A DNA stretch of 64,000 nucleotides, taken from the NCBI RefSeq assembly GCF_964355755.1, contig NC_092671.1, positions 40,313,804-40,377,803 on the forward strand. The letters are read 5' to 3'. The notes under the pieces are model-generated. The model ran no database searches, was not told where the DNA came from, and saw only the letters and a program-made list of their open reading frames with translations. The translations under genes were made by a program, and so were the position numbers. This document shows positions 1 to 12,600 of the stretch, in pieces. Each line of letters begins with the position of its first letter. Within the stretch, counting starts at the first letter, position 1. This DNA is from Antedon mediterranea. Taxonomy: Eukaryota > Echinodermata > Crinoidea > Comatulida > Antedonidae.

Positions 1-300
1 AGTTGAAGGGAGCCCTCTAGAGCGTTACAAAAAACATCACCTTTCTAAAGATATAGAAAATCACCCGGGTTCAACGGCTCAACGAGTAAAACGTCTGCAA
101 CACACACGGAGTCACAGAGTAATAAAGGTACGTGGGTTCGATTCTTTCATTAACCATCTAGTTAAGTTCCTCTTTCAGCAAAAAACGCGAAACAAATCCG
201 GTCGATAAATACGCGAAATTAGAAGAAAAACAGTAAATATATAAACTGAACACAATCATACAAAGAAGTTGTTCTAATATTTGTATTTTAAATAATGCAA
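1..300. other. Left edge, nothing recognised
   Basis: No coding sequence, RNA gene or clear repeat was recognised before the palindromic array begins. Confidence 0.4.
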
Positions 301-304
301 TATT

Positions 305-2300
305 CAATCAATGTTTTGAGGTAACATGCGCGTCTGCGCATTTTAGATTATGATGCGCAGACGCATAATTGTGCTATAGTAACCAGTTTTATTGAAAAAT
401 AAAAAGGTCGAAAATTTGCCATTTAAAAAAAAAAAAACCCTGTACAGGGAAATTTCCGAAAAATGGCCGAATTTCGACCCTTTTATTTTTTTGACATAAA
501 TGGTTACTATTGCATAATAAACATGCGCAGAGTCGAATAATGGGTTCTGCGCATGTCAATTGTGCTATAGTAACCACTTTTGACATAAATGGTTACTATA
601 GCATGAAAAACATGCGTAGAGTCGAATAATGGGTTCTGCGCATGTTAATTGTGCTATAGTAACCAGTTTTATCGATAAATAAAAAGGTCGAAAATTGGCA
701 ATTTTTTTTAAAAAATCCCTGTACTAATAGTACAGAAAAATTTCCGAAAAATGGCCGATTCTCGACCCTTTTATTTTTTTACATAAATGGTTACTATAGC
801 ATAATAGACATGGGCAGAGTCGAATAATGGATTCTGCGCATGTCAATTGTGCTATAGTAACCACTTTTGAAATAAATGGTTACTATAGCATAATAGACAT
901 GCGCAGAGTCGAATAATGGGTTCTGCGCAAGTCAATTGTGCTATAGTAACCAGTTTTGACATAAATGGTTACTATAGCATAATAAACATGCGCAGAGTCG
1001 AATAATGGGTTCTGCGCATGTCAATTGTGCTATAGTAACCACCTTTGACATAAATGGTTACTATAGCATAATAAACATGCGCAGAGTCGAATAATGGGTT
1101 CTGCGCATGTCAATTGTGCTACAGTAACCACTTTTGACATAAATGGTTACTATAGCATAATAAACATGCGCAGAGTCGAATAATGGGTTCTGCGCATGTT
1201 AATTGTGCTATAGTAACCAGTTTTATCAAAAAATAAAAAGGTCGAAAATTGGCAATTTTTTTGAAAAAATCCCTGTACTATAGTGCAGGAAAATTTCCGA
1301 AAAATGGCCGATTTTCGACCCTTTTATTTTTTTACATAAATGGTTACTATAGCATAATAGACATGCGCAGAGTCAAATAATGGGTTCTGCGCATGTCAAT
1401 TGTGCTACAGTAACCACTTTTGACATAAATGGTTACTATAGCATAATAAACATGCGCAGAGTCGACTAATGGGTTCTGCGCATGTTAATTGTGCTATAGT
1501 AACCAGCTTTATCGAAAAATAAAGAGGTCGAAAATTGGCAATTTTTTTGAAAAAATCCCTGTACTATCAATCAATCAAAGTAACATTTATTTCTCTTGTC
1601 TTTCATAGAAAATAAAAATTAACAGTAAAAATGATTAAAATAAGAGGGGCAACATTCCTAAAAAGCAAAGCTTGTATAAGGCAGCCCATAGAAAATGAAA
1701 AAAAAAAAAACAGGACAACACGGGAACCGGAAACAGGACAAAAACAGTAATGAAGACTTTTAGATTCAGTACTATAGTACAGGAAAATTTCCGAAAAATT
1801 GCCGATTTTCGACCCTTTTATATTTTTTACATAAATGGTTACTATAGCATAATAGACATGCGTAGAGTCGAATAATGGGTTCTGCGCATGTCAATTGTGC
1901 TATAGTAACCACTTTTGACATAAATGGTTACTATAGCATAATAGACATGCGCAGAGTCGAATAATGGGTTCTGCGCATGTCAATTGTGCTATAGTAACCA
2001 CTTTTGACATAAATGGTTACTATAGCATAATAGACATGCGCAGAGTCGAATAATGGGTTCTGCGCATGTCAATTGTGCTATAGTAACCACTTTTGACATA
2101 AATGGTTACTATAGCATAATAGACATGCGCAGAGTCGAATAATGGGTTCTGCGCATGTCAATTGTGCTATAGTAACCAGTTTTGACATAAATGGTTACTA
2201 TAGCATAATAAACATGCGCAGAGTCGAATAATGGGTTCTGCGCATGACAATTGTGCTATAGTAACCACTTTTGACATAAATGGTTACTATAGCATAATAA
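305..2300. repeat. Tandem array of nested palindromic repeats (about 88-bp unit)
   Basis: About 15 repeats of a unit near 88 bp. Each contains two nested inverted repeats: outer arms GGTTACTATAGCA / TGCTATAGTAACC and inner arms GACATGCGCAGA / TCTGCGCATGTC around a loop GTCGAATAATGG. Three or four longer blocks (near 380-490, 660-780, 1205-1330 and the one split at 1567) add another hairpin, with arms AAAAAGGTCGAAAATTGGC and GCCGATTTTCGACCCTTTT around GTACTATAGTAC. The array is interrupted by a dispersed repeat at about 1567-1768. It looks like a MITE-derived satellite. No protein is encoded. Confidence 0.85.
1567..1768. mobile_element. Dispersed SINE-like repeat inserted in the palindromic array
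   Basis: An unrelated block of about 200 bp interrupts one hairpin of the array. It is flanked by GTACTA on both sides, consistent with a short target duplication because the undisturbed array reads CTGTACTATAGTACAGG. A diverged relative lies at about 14207-14390, sharing AGGCAGCCC, GGAAACCGG, AACAGGA and AATGAAGACTTT. No A/B box was identified, so the class is uncertain. Confidence 0.6.
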
Positions 2301-2612
2301 TTGAATTTTAAAAAGTGGATATTTTGGCAATCTTTTAAAAAAATTCTGTACTACAAAACAAGGGATTTTTTCAAAAAATGACCAAATTTCGACCTATTTC
2401 TTTTTTAAAATACCTGGTTATAAACACTCCAAAAAAGATGATGATAACGCAATATACGCACATATAGCAATATTACGGCATAATAATTGAATTTTAAAAA
2501 GTGGATATTTTGGCCATTTTTAGACAAAAATCCTTGTTTTGTAGTACAGAAATTGTTTACCAAAATATCCACTTTTTAAAATTCAATTATTATGCCATAA
2601 TATTGCTATATA
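2296..2612. repeat. Long inverted repeat (hairpin) next to the array
   Basis: The segment TTGAATTTTAAAAAGTGGAT occurs directly at about 2303 and 2488, and inverted at about 2570-2590. The 2455-2612 part folds on itself, with TAGCAATATTACGGCATAAT on one side and its near-complement ending at 2612 on the other. It is probably a relic of the same type of hairpin-forming element as the array to its left. Confidence 0.65.
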
Positions 2613-2639
2613 ATTATGTGCATATATGGCGACCGGTCT

Positions 2640-3275
2640 TTATAATTATGTACAGAAAAGAAGGAAATTGGGACACTTCATATTTATATAGGTTAAAGAC
2701 CCTAAATATTTTAAGTATTGAAGATATATTTAAAGTGTATAGACTCACATTAGGTTTTAAAATAATGCATGGCCTCTGTCCATCATCCTTTAATGAGTTT
2801 GTGAGATCAAGTGAGAGGTGTGAAGGGCGGTTAATACATTGGAAGGCAAAGACCAATACATTTTTAAATTCATCGTTTGTATTTTCCCTAGATTATGGGA
2901 GCAACTTCCCAATGAAATTAAACAATGTGCTACAATTTCAGACTTTAAAGCCCCCAACTCATCAAACATTTGATCTCAAAATATTAAGTTGTAATTGTTT
3001 ATATTGTTTATTCAATGCAGCTTATTTTTAATTGGTGTATCTCATTATAACTTTGTTTTGTTTTGTTTTATTTTGACTTAATTTGTGCTATTTAGTTTTG
3101 TTATTTTTGTATTTTATAAGTAATGATGGAGTAAGAGCAGTTTTCTGTTTGGGCTCATGTCTATTACTTGCTCCTGGCAAGATGAATTGTAAAATGTAGT
3201 TTATGAACTTTTGCCGAATAAATATTATTATTATTATTATTATTAATATTATTATTATTATTATTATTATAGAAG
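2640..3275 (+). mobile_element. 3' end of a non-LTR retrotransposon (LINE) fragment
   Basis: A decayed plus-strand frame contains LKTLNILSIEDIFKVY and LGFKIMHGLCPSSFNEF, the layout seen just after the reverse transcriptase core of CR1/L2-type LINEs. It is followed by an untranslated tail and an (ATT)n microsatellite at about 3225-3270, a usual LINE 3' terminus. The piece is 5'-truncated, and the family assignment is weak. Confidence 0.5.
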
Positions 3276-3670
3276 CGTCAAGCTTTTATCTAAAACGTAT
3301 GGGATAACTGACAGACAGGATTAAACAAACAAATATTTCTAACTTTCAAGAATTTTTTTCCACTAAGAAAATACAGAAATATGTTAACATTACGATTGAT
3401 TACCTAAATGGTAAACATAGTTTGTTACGTTAGTAAGTTGTTATTAAATAAATTTTTGATGAGTTATTGTTATTGCTTGTTATGTTAGTGGTTAATACGT
3501 TAAAGTAGTATTTTGTTGAAAAACATATATAATTATATCTATATAAATAATAAATATATAATAAAGATTTCGTACAATATCAATAGATCACAGAAAGACC
3601 ATCTAAACGTGTACTTTTGTTAATATTTTCGATTCGATCATGCGCGGAATTACTACGTTGCTATATTTTG
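3276..3670. other. TPH downstream flank / 3' UTR side
   Basis: AT-rich sequence immediately 3' of the TPH stop codon (minus-strand sense). It should hold the 3' UTR and polyadenylation site, but I could not choose one signal among several AT-rich candidates. Confidence 0.4.
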
Positions 3671-6600
3671 TTAAATATTTTCGCACTGGCTTCGTTTTTC
3701 AAATTTCTTAAGAGATTTACACAAAGCATGTAGATCATCCTTTAAGTCATCGATAAAGCTAGCAACTTGTAAAGCATTCGTCAGTACGTCTATACTCTGC
3801 GTGTAGGGATCATATCGAACAGTAAATGGTCTTTGTATAGTACACGCGTACTTTCTGAAAAGAAAAGAAGATAAACGCTTATAATGTAATATTTTATCCT
3901 AGACGCACACTCCCATATGACATCTAGTCTGGTTTCCAGACGGAGTTTTAACTTGAATATTAGTAAAAAGATAAATATTTTGGCACGTATGGCGTTTCAT
4001 AAGTAAACTACTTGAGCTCGTCTTTATAAATTGGCCTTAAACGCCCATTTACACTAGGACGATAACGATCGACGATAAATAGACAAATATGCATTTTTCA
4101 TACATAAAATATGAAAACTTTTCATTCTAGAACTATATAGAATAACCATCTATGCTTCCTTTGATGAAAATGATATGAACACGTCCAATCAAATGACGTC
4201 ATGATTAGTAAGAGCAAACATATTGTGACAATACAACGATTTTATTGTTTTTATTTATCATGACGTAATTTGATAGGAAGACAGCATAAATGATTATCCT
4301 ATAGTTCTAGAACGAAAACCTTTCTAATTTTATGTAAAAAAGGTGCGTGCTTATACATTTTTCGTCGATATAGTGTAACTGTGCAGGCTATTTTTTATTT
4401 TATTATTTTTTTAATTTTATTTTATTTTATTCAATTTTCAGGCACAACAATACATGACAACACAGCGGTGCAGCACCCTGAGGATTGCCATCTATCGAGA
4501 TGGCTCTCCATATACTGCACTAGAACATATCAGACAAACATATACACAAGATGCTCTACATAAACAAAGACTTATTATTAAGTCTTTGGGAGTGGAGTTG
4601 TAAATTGTCATGAGAAAAAAACCCTGACATATGACAGGACTTGAACCCAGGACCCTTAGATTGGTAGCCAAGCATCATAACCACCAAGCCACAGCTCCAC
4701 TCCGCTCCACTATACTAACTATATCTGTAATTGTGGATAGCTCACCTAATATCAGAGGTAGCTTGCTGAAATGACTGAGAGATGAAGTAGCAGTCTTGGT
4801 ATGTAGTTATCCGGCATTCTTGCTTCATTATCAACGCCATATCGAACCCTGATACCTCAGCTTCACGTGTAAGGGCATACTTAATGGCAAACAAATTATT
4901 TTCATAATAATGTTATATAATTAATATTATGCTTGCGATAGTATATATTACAATGTTTGCATATTTCGTTTCAAAGTTTCGTCAGAAATTACTGTCTTAA
5001 TTATTATCCCCTCCCTCGCTTATCCCCCTCCCCTTACTTATCCTCCTCCCTCGATTATCCCTCCCCTCGCTTATCCCCTCCCTCGATTACCCCCTCCCTC
5101 GATTATCCCCCTCCCTCGATTATCCCCCTCCCTCGCTTATCCCCCTCCCATGATCCCCCTCCCTCGCTTTAAAAAAAAAAATAGATTTTTAAAGTATTTA
5201 ACTACCGGTATATTAATGAACACTAATTCATGAACGCTTTAAAAATATTTTAAAAAATAACTTTTTAAAAATATCTTTTTAGGGCCTTATGGAAGAATCG
5301 CTTTCTGATAAGTAAATATCGCATTGTAAGCCAGGCAAAATAAGTGTCAAGACTATGAAATCGTGTTGTTGAATACAAAGAAGCATTTATTTATCTAATA
5401 TATATTTATTGATAATTGTTGACATGCAATACCTTAAGTTCGCCTATAGATGACAGCAAACCTGCTCCATACACGCGCGTTTTTCCGTTTTGCTTGCACA
5501 GTCCGAATTCAACCGTAAAGAAATACAACTGAAAATGAACCAACATTTCGTATCATCAATAGATAGGTTTGTTAACCTAAAACAACTTTATTTGCACATT
5601 CATCATACTCATGTATGGAAAGCCGAAAGTGGCACTCCCCGCGTTCCATAGTCCAGTGTCTATTCCGTTAGTGACGTGACGCCATGAAAACATACTTGAC
5701 TACAATTTAATGTCAGCATTTCAACACGCGTACCAAACGCCATGTTGTGGTTTTATTATTAATAACTAAAAAATTTCAAATACATACCGTTGCTAATTTC
5801 TTAATCTCAGCCTCTGATGCTCCCAAAGATGCCAAACCGATTTCCTAGATTGAAAAAGGATCAAAACAATTAAGAGTAAATAAATTGATATAACGTTTCG
5901 AGATTACAAAAGCTTCAGAACCGGGCTGCCAGGTTAATTTACCAAGTACCTATGTTTGTTAGTTCTAGACCTCTGCTTTATGAATTGCATTGGCTACCTG
6001 TTGAAAGTAGAATCACTTTTAAAGTGTTACTTCATGTCTACAATTGTATAAATATTAATGCGCCCTGTTATCTGAGCAATCTCTTACGGGTGTATAGATG
6101 TGCTAAGAGAGGCCTGAGGTCCGAGATAGATCACACTAGATTGGATCATTGTCCCGAAAAGCGGACCTCTGGAAATAATACTTTCTCAAAATTTGGACCG
6201 GTGATGTGGAATGAACTCCCGTCTGTGATCCGGGAACAAACCACGGTTTTAAAATTTAAAAAAGCCTTCAAAACACATCTATTTCCTAAGAAGTGACTCA
6301 TTGTTGGGTGTGCTGATGTAAAGCGCTTTGATCATTTTATACTAATTTGGAAAAGCGCTATATAAATAAAATAATAATAATAATAATAATATGAGAACAC
6401 TTAAATAGAAAATTCATAATAAGAAACTTTTGAAAATATAAATTAATGGAAATAATAGAATAAATAGAAATATAGATGATGTATCTTGATTTATATTCAA
6501 ACATCATTGAATTCAACAAACCTGTGAAAAACTTGCGAATGATTTGTTCGCCAACATCGGCACGTGACCAAGGAGCTCATGACAACAGTCACTAAAAAAT

Positions 6601-9600
6601 AATGTTGATAACACATTTTGAACGTTTCTTTTATACAAAATACACTATTTCCGGAGCTACTGCACTTTCGCACCTAAAACTGGGCATAAGACTTCACGGT
6701 CACTTACCATCAGCGCAGCGGGTGAATATTTTTAAATTGGGTAAGCATTAGCACAAACAAAGCATTATCGCATACAGGAGTAGGCCTGAATTGTCAAAAT
6801 ATGCTGTTAATTTGTAGGATTACTTACGGTTCCGGTGTATATAATGGACTTGACCGATGACGTACATACTGGGTACAATGAAAAACACGGAACGCTAAAC
6901 CCGCTAAGAAATTACGTGGCGACAAATAACCAGCCACAGGTCGCAGTTGAAATCCACTTTGTTCTATACAACACAGAGATTAATTATTTTAATAAAAATG
7001 ATAACTTGTCTTTCAATTTGTAAATGCCAACCTAGGTCAGGTCAATTGATTGTTGTCGGGCGTCGCCTTGACCTAGAAACCATCAAAACCGCGTCGAAGT
7101 GTCAAGCGAGGAAGCACATGCAAATATCTTCGCATGCGCACAATGAATTAACATGACGTAGTTTGGTCGTCGCCCATAATACCTAAAATCTTCAAGTAGT
7201 TGGTACAATAGATGCGATAAAATGGTTCTACATTTTATTGAAAAGCACTTGAGCTTCCTTGCCAATGACATATTTAGAAGATGCTTACACTTTCAGTTAC
7301 ATGCTGTTTATTCTATAGTTTAAATATTCATATTTATATATGAAAACAATTAATCATCTATTTACCTTTTAGAAATTGCGAAACATCTTCAAGCTGTGGT
7401 ATGCTATCTATCCTGAAAGACGAATAGAAAGTAATGCAGTTGACTAGAAATTATATAATCTTTATGCGAGAGTATACTTTAAGATTCATATTTCTCAATG
7501 GGCAACAAATCCAAACATATGGGTCTGGAATTGATCATGTGTACATCATTTTGTTTTATGTTTGACGAAAGATAGAAAACAATACACTAAAGTAATAACA
7601 CGTTACTATTAGTCATTATCTCCCTCGCAAAGTATAATAGGCTATACTTGTACTTACTTATCTCTACGTTATACGTAACTTGTATCTCCCTCGCAAAGTG
7701 TACGGTATACTATAAGCTATTATTGTTCCTAATCTACGTAACTTACTTGTATCTCGCAAAATATACTAATCAATTTTTTGTCTATAACTTTGCAAAATAT
7801 ACTATTTTCCCTACACGTAGCCTTTGTATATATCTCACTCGCAAAATATACTATTGTCCCTACACGTAGCCTTTGTATATATCTCACTCGCAAAATATAC
7901 TATTGTCCCTACACGTAGCCTTTGTATATATCTCACTCGCAAAATATACTAAGCGATTTTTGTATTCCTAAGTTATACGTAGCTTACTTGTATATATCTC
8001 CTTCGCAAAGTTCTTTGAAGTTGTGAAGGAACTCCTGACAGGCATGTGTCGGATAAAGAGACTCCAGTTCTGAAAACACACGGCCCCTTAAAAATAATAT
8101 GAATAACAAGTCATTAAACATCTTTAAATTAACAAAAATGTGATAAATAATATGATTTTATGTGAAAGCTAATATGAATGTGAATAAAAGTAGTGTTTAC
8201 GCCACAAAAGAGAAAAATAATCTTTAAATTCTTTTTTAAAGAACTCTTGATTACACACTTGGCGCACGTAAATTGACCTGTATTGTTGAATACGGTTGAA
8301 CTAACGGTAAAGATCAGAATTAATATTACCGGTATTTAAGATGATCTAAGATGTTTGATTTTTGTTTTTCTCATTTTAATAAAGTTTTACGTACCATGTT
8401 TCGATTTCTTCTTTTGTGTATTCAATCCTTGGAATTGTTTGTCCACTAAAAAAAAACACATTATATTAATATAAAAAAAATATTAATTAATAAATATTTT
8501 ACAATATTTACAGTTGACCCTGTATTCATGGCCTTTAGACCGGGCTCTATACATTTTGTAAACCACTAAGTAAGAACTATATACTACCGTATATAATTCA
8601 GCTTTTGAAGAACGTAAATAAGTTTTTTCTCCATTGTTTTAAATTGGAAGACAATCAAGGGGCCCTCTTGATGAGTGTGACAGTGGCTATGTGCATACCA
8701 CCTTATTTATAGAGGGTGACCTTAAACAGCGTATGCTGGCAATCAAGGGCCCTCTTGATGAGTTATGATGAAGTGTCTGTGTGTGACAGTGGCTGTGTGT
8801 ATACTACACCGGGGTAACCCCCTACTCATCTCGAACGATGTACTAGGTTCTTTAAAGTGCACCTGAGCCAGATTTGTACACTGGACCTACGGTTTCCGTG
8901 AAGACTTGTTCTACCACCAGAACCACAAAGCGAGTTATGCTCGAACCCTTGCCGATGTTAATATGGCAAGGTATTACGATTCCACTGTTAACCGCTTGGC
9001 CACTTGTATAACTACTATTAACAATATACTTATAATTATTGGATTATGTGTTTCTTACTGTCTGTAGTTATAAGCAATATCAGCAAATAACCTTCTTCTT
9101 TCTTGGTATTCATTATCTTTGAATCCCTACAGTGCAATATAACATAGAAAGTCAGGTATGTAAAGAAATATAACCGGCTATTGGCTTAGCGGGTAAATAG
9201 AACAATTATTGAATGACTTACCCGGTAAATAGAACAATTATTGAATGACTTAACCGGTAAATAGAACAACTATTGAATGACATACCCGGTAAATAAAACA
9301 ATTATTGTATGACTTACCCGGTAAATAAAACAATTATTGAATGACTTCCCGGTAAATAGAACAACTATTTAATGACTTACACGGTAAATAGAACCATTTG
9401 TGAATGCCTTTTTACCGGGTAAATAAAGCAACTATTGAATGACATACAGGGTAAATAGAACAATTATTGTATGACTTACCCGGTAAATAAAACAACTATT
9501 GAATGACTTATACCGGGTAAATAAAGCAACTATTGAATGACTTATACCGGGTAAATAAAGCAACTATTGAATGACTTATACCGGGTAAATAAAGCAACTA

Positions 9601-12600
9601 CTGACTGACTTACCGTGTAAATAAAGCAACTATTGAATGACTTACCGGGTAAATAGAACAATTATTGACTGACTTACCCTGTAAATAGAACAATTATTGA
9701 ATGACTTAGGCCTACCGGGTAAACAAAATAATCATTGAATGACTTACCGGATGGTCCCCATCGAAATCGGTTCCATACATCAACACCATGTTTGCTGTAT
9801 TATCTAATTCAGCAATCGTTTGAGGAAACCAAGGCGCATTTTTTAAGGGATCTACAACAACAAATAACATTAAACATTATACATTGGCCTTCTTCATCAT
9901 CACTGAATGGAATTTAATCTCCACTTGGCTTGCTTTAAAATATATATGTTTCAAGAAAATAAATAAATAAAATATAGCAAACAACTAAGAAAGCTCCCAC
10001 TCTCATTAAAACATGCAATGTTAGATGCTGACTGAGCGCCTGCTTAGCATTGCATTTCATTGCATAGTGCGTTCGATCTGAAACTACCAACAGAAATCAA
10101 GTTACCATCGTTGTTAAACATTGTTGTTGGTTGGTACAGACACGAGTTACAAATCACAACTACTTAGTTCAGGAACATCTTGTATTTATAACAAGTATGA
10201 TGAATTATGTACCCACATTTGTTTTATTGAACAATGATTAACATTTATTGATATATAAAAATAGCCATGATAATACTTTTATGCCTACTTAATTGATACA
10301 TTGCCAAATTGAGACTTCGTTCCTATTGCCACATTTCTAAGTACACAGCTTTTTTTTCTAGCCCCCTTAGGAAAAATAATCCAGATGTTCCGTTTGCAAA
10401 AAAAAAAAAACAATTACAAAATGCGATCTTTCAAGATTACCATCACCATTGATATCACAAACTGTTTAAAACTCAATATTGTTATTGCATAAAATTAATT
10501 TCTAAAATTGTTGGCGTGTACCATTTAATCAAACTCAAGAGAAATATTAATCTGCTAAAACAGACCAAGTTTAGGAACTCCCCCCCCCCCCACCCCCAAG
10601 AAATGTATATTGTGGGAATACAAGAACAAGCAAAGAATATTTCTAAGTTAGTTTTACTTCATGTAACAAAAATAATAATTAAACTTTTCTCTTATTCAGC
10701 TAAATTAAACACACATAGGGCCTACTCGCAACATGTTAATCGCATAAAATACGCAAATATATCAAGAAATAACAAGTGGAAAATGTGTTGCTATATATTA
10801 AGTACATGTGATCGTTTTGAGAAGTAACTTTTAAATTGTTATTATTCATTATCTATAAATCACAGAAAATTAACAGAAAAAAAACATACAACAAAATAAG
10901 TACATAAACATGCTACTTATGGAACAAATAAGTTTTGAGTTGTTTCTTAAAAAGACGAGAATTAGGAGCTTGTCGAATATCCAAAGGGCTGCTGCGGATC
11001 ATAGACAGAGAACGCACTGTCGCCAAAAATAGGTCAAATGCAACTCTACGAACAATGCCATAGTATTGTAATTTGAATAGGAGAATGTGTGTTCAATAGT
11101 GCCATTCCCCCTGAATGTCAATAAAAAATATAACTTTTCAAAACAATTTCAAAAGGACTTAATTAATAACTAAACGTCGCTGCCATTTCTGTTTGACTAT
11201 CGGTTCAAATTGGATTAAATAAAAACCGAACGAATACAAATTCACCCATCACTACAATAATTAATATGCTAAACTAGTTCAAAAGACAAAAGGAGATACA
11301 GAGTGATATTGTTGTATCTTTCGTTTTAATTGCATTTTACTTTTTACTTTTCTATTGTATTCAATTCAATTCAATTCAACTTTATTTCAGACAAACTGTC
11401 CAAATGAAACATATAAATACAATACAAAATAATACAAAGCATTATGTGACAACCGTCATGGAGAGAGGACTAATAATTATTTTTTGACATATAGTGCCTC
11501 TTAAAATACATGTGGATTATGTTGTTAAGTGACGTTTAACTGCGAGATGAAATATGTTGTCGTATATTATAATGGTTTCCAAAAATTTGAAAAAAAATTA
11601 AAATTTATTTTTCACCTGATTTAAATATTGAGGTTATTTTACCAAGTTTAAGTAGATTTTTTTATTATAGGGGTTTCTCTTTTGCCTGTATGCTTTTGAA
11701 ATGTTTTTTTTTCATTATCCTGTCTGTTGATGTTTTTATGATTTTTTTATATTTATATTATTATTATTATTATTATTATTATTAAACTTTATTTCAGATT
11801 TCTCCATATACAGTAAATAAAAGGTAACCCTATTTATTTTTGTGACAAGAGTCAAACTTTATCAAAAGCTGTTTTGGCTCCTTTTCACATATTATACGGT
11901 ACTGTATATATATATTATATATGTGGATAAATGTGAATGATACTAATGATGATGATGAATGAGGGCAGGAGTTTTCAAAATAAGAAATGTTGAAAATATG
12001 CCGTTATAAATTGGGTTGTTGTTTGTAATTATGGTTTCCAGTAATGAAGCAGTAATTCTGGGGAGACGTTGAATTATTGAGTGGATTCCACTCAATAATT
12101 CCATGTCTGGAAGGAAAAACTAATAAAGAGTTTGATAATCATTATCTTCAGATATATTTGAAATATTCTAACAGGAGAGCGGTTTTGTTTTCTTTGGACA
12201 GATATGTCCAAAGATATAACATAAAATGAACACGTTGACTGGAAACAGCGACTATAGGAATGCAAAAACGATGGCTTACATGTTATCTCTTTAATTAATT
12301 CATTGAAGTTTTTTAAAAACAAACAACAACATTAAACCTGCGGATTGCCATAAGGGCTCTCCATGCTACACATAAGTAAAACAAAATAAAAATATTTAAG
12401 ATATATAAAATTGACAAATTGTGTTAATGGTTATTTTTAGTTTGATCGTTTATTAGATATTATCAATGTTTTGACGGGTTTCGCCAGCAGAGTTGTTGAA
12501 TCATCAGCGAACACGCCTCTTATACTCTAGTTGCTTAAGCTTACTTTTATTTTTCATGATATTAGTTTTGATTTCACCTTTCACACACATTTAGCAAGTA

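Noticed and set aside
4957-5172. 71-codon Pro/Ser-rich ORF
   Set aside because: It is translated from the pyrimidine-rich minisatellite in TPH intron 12.
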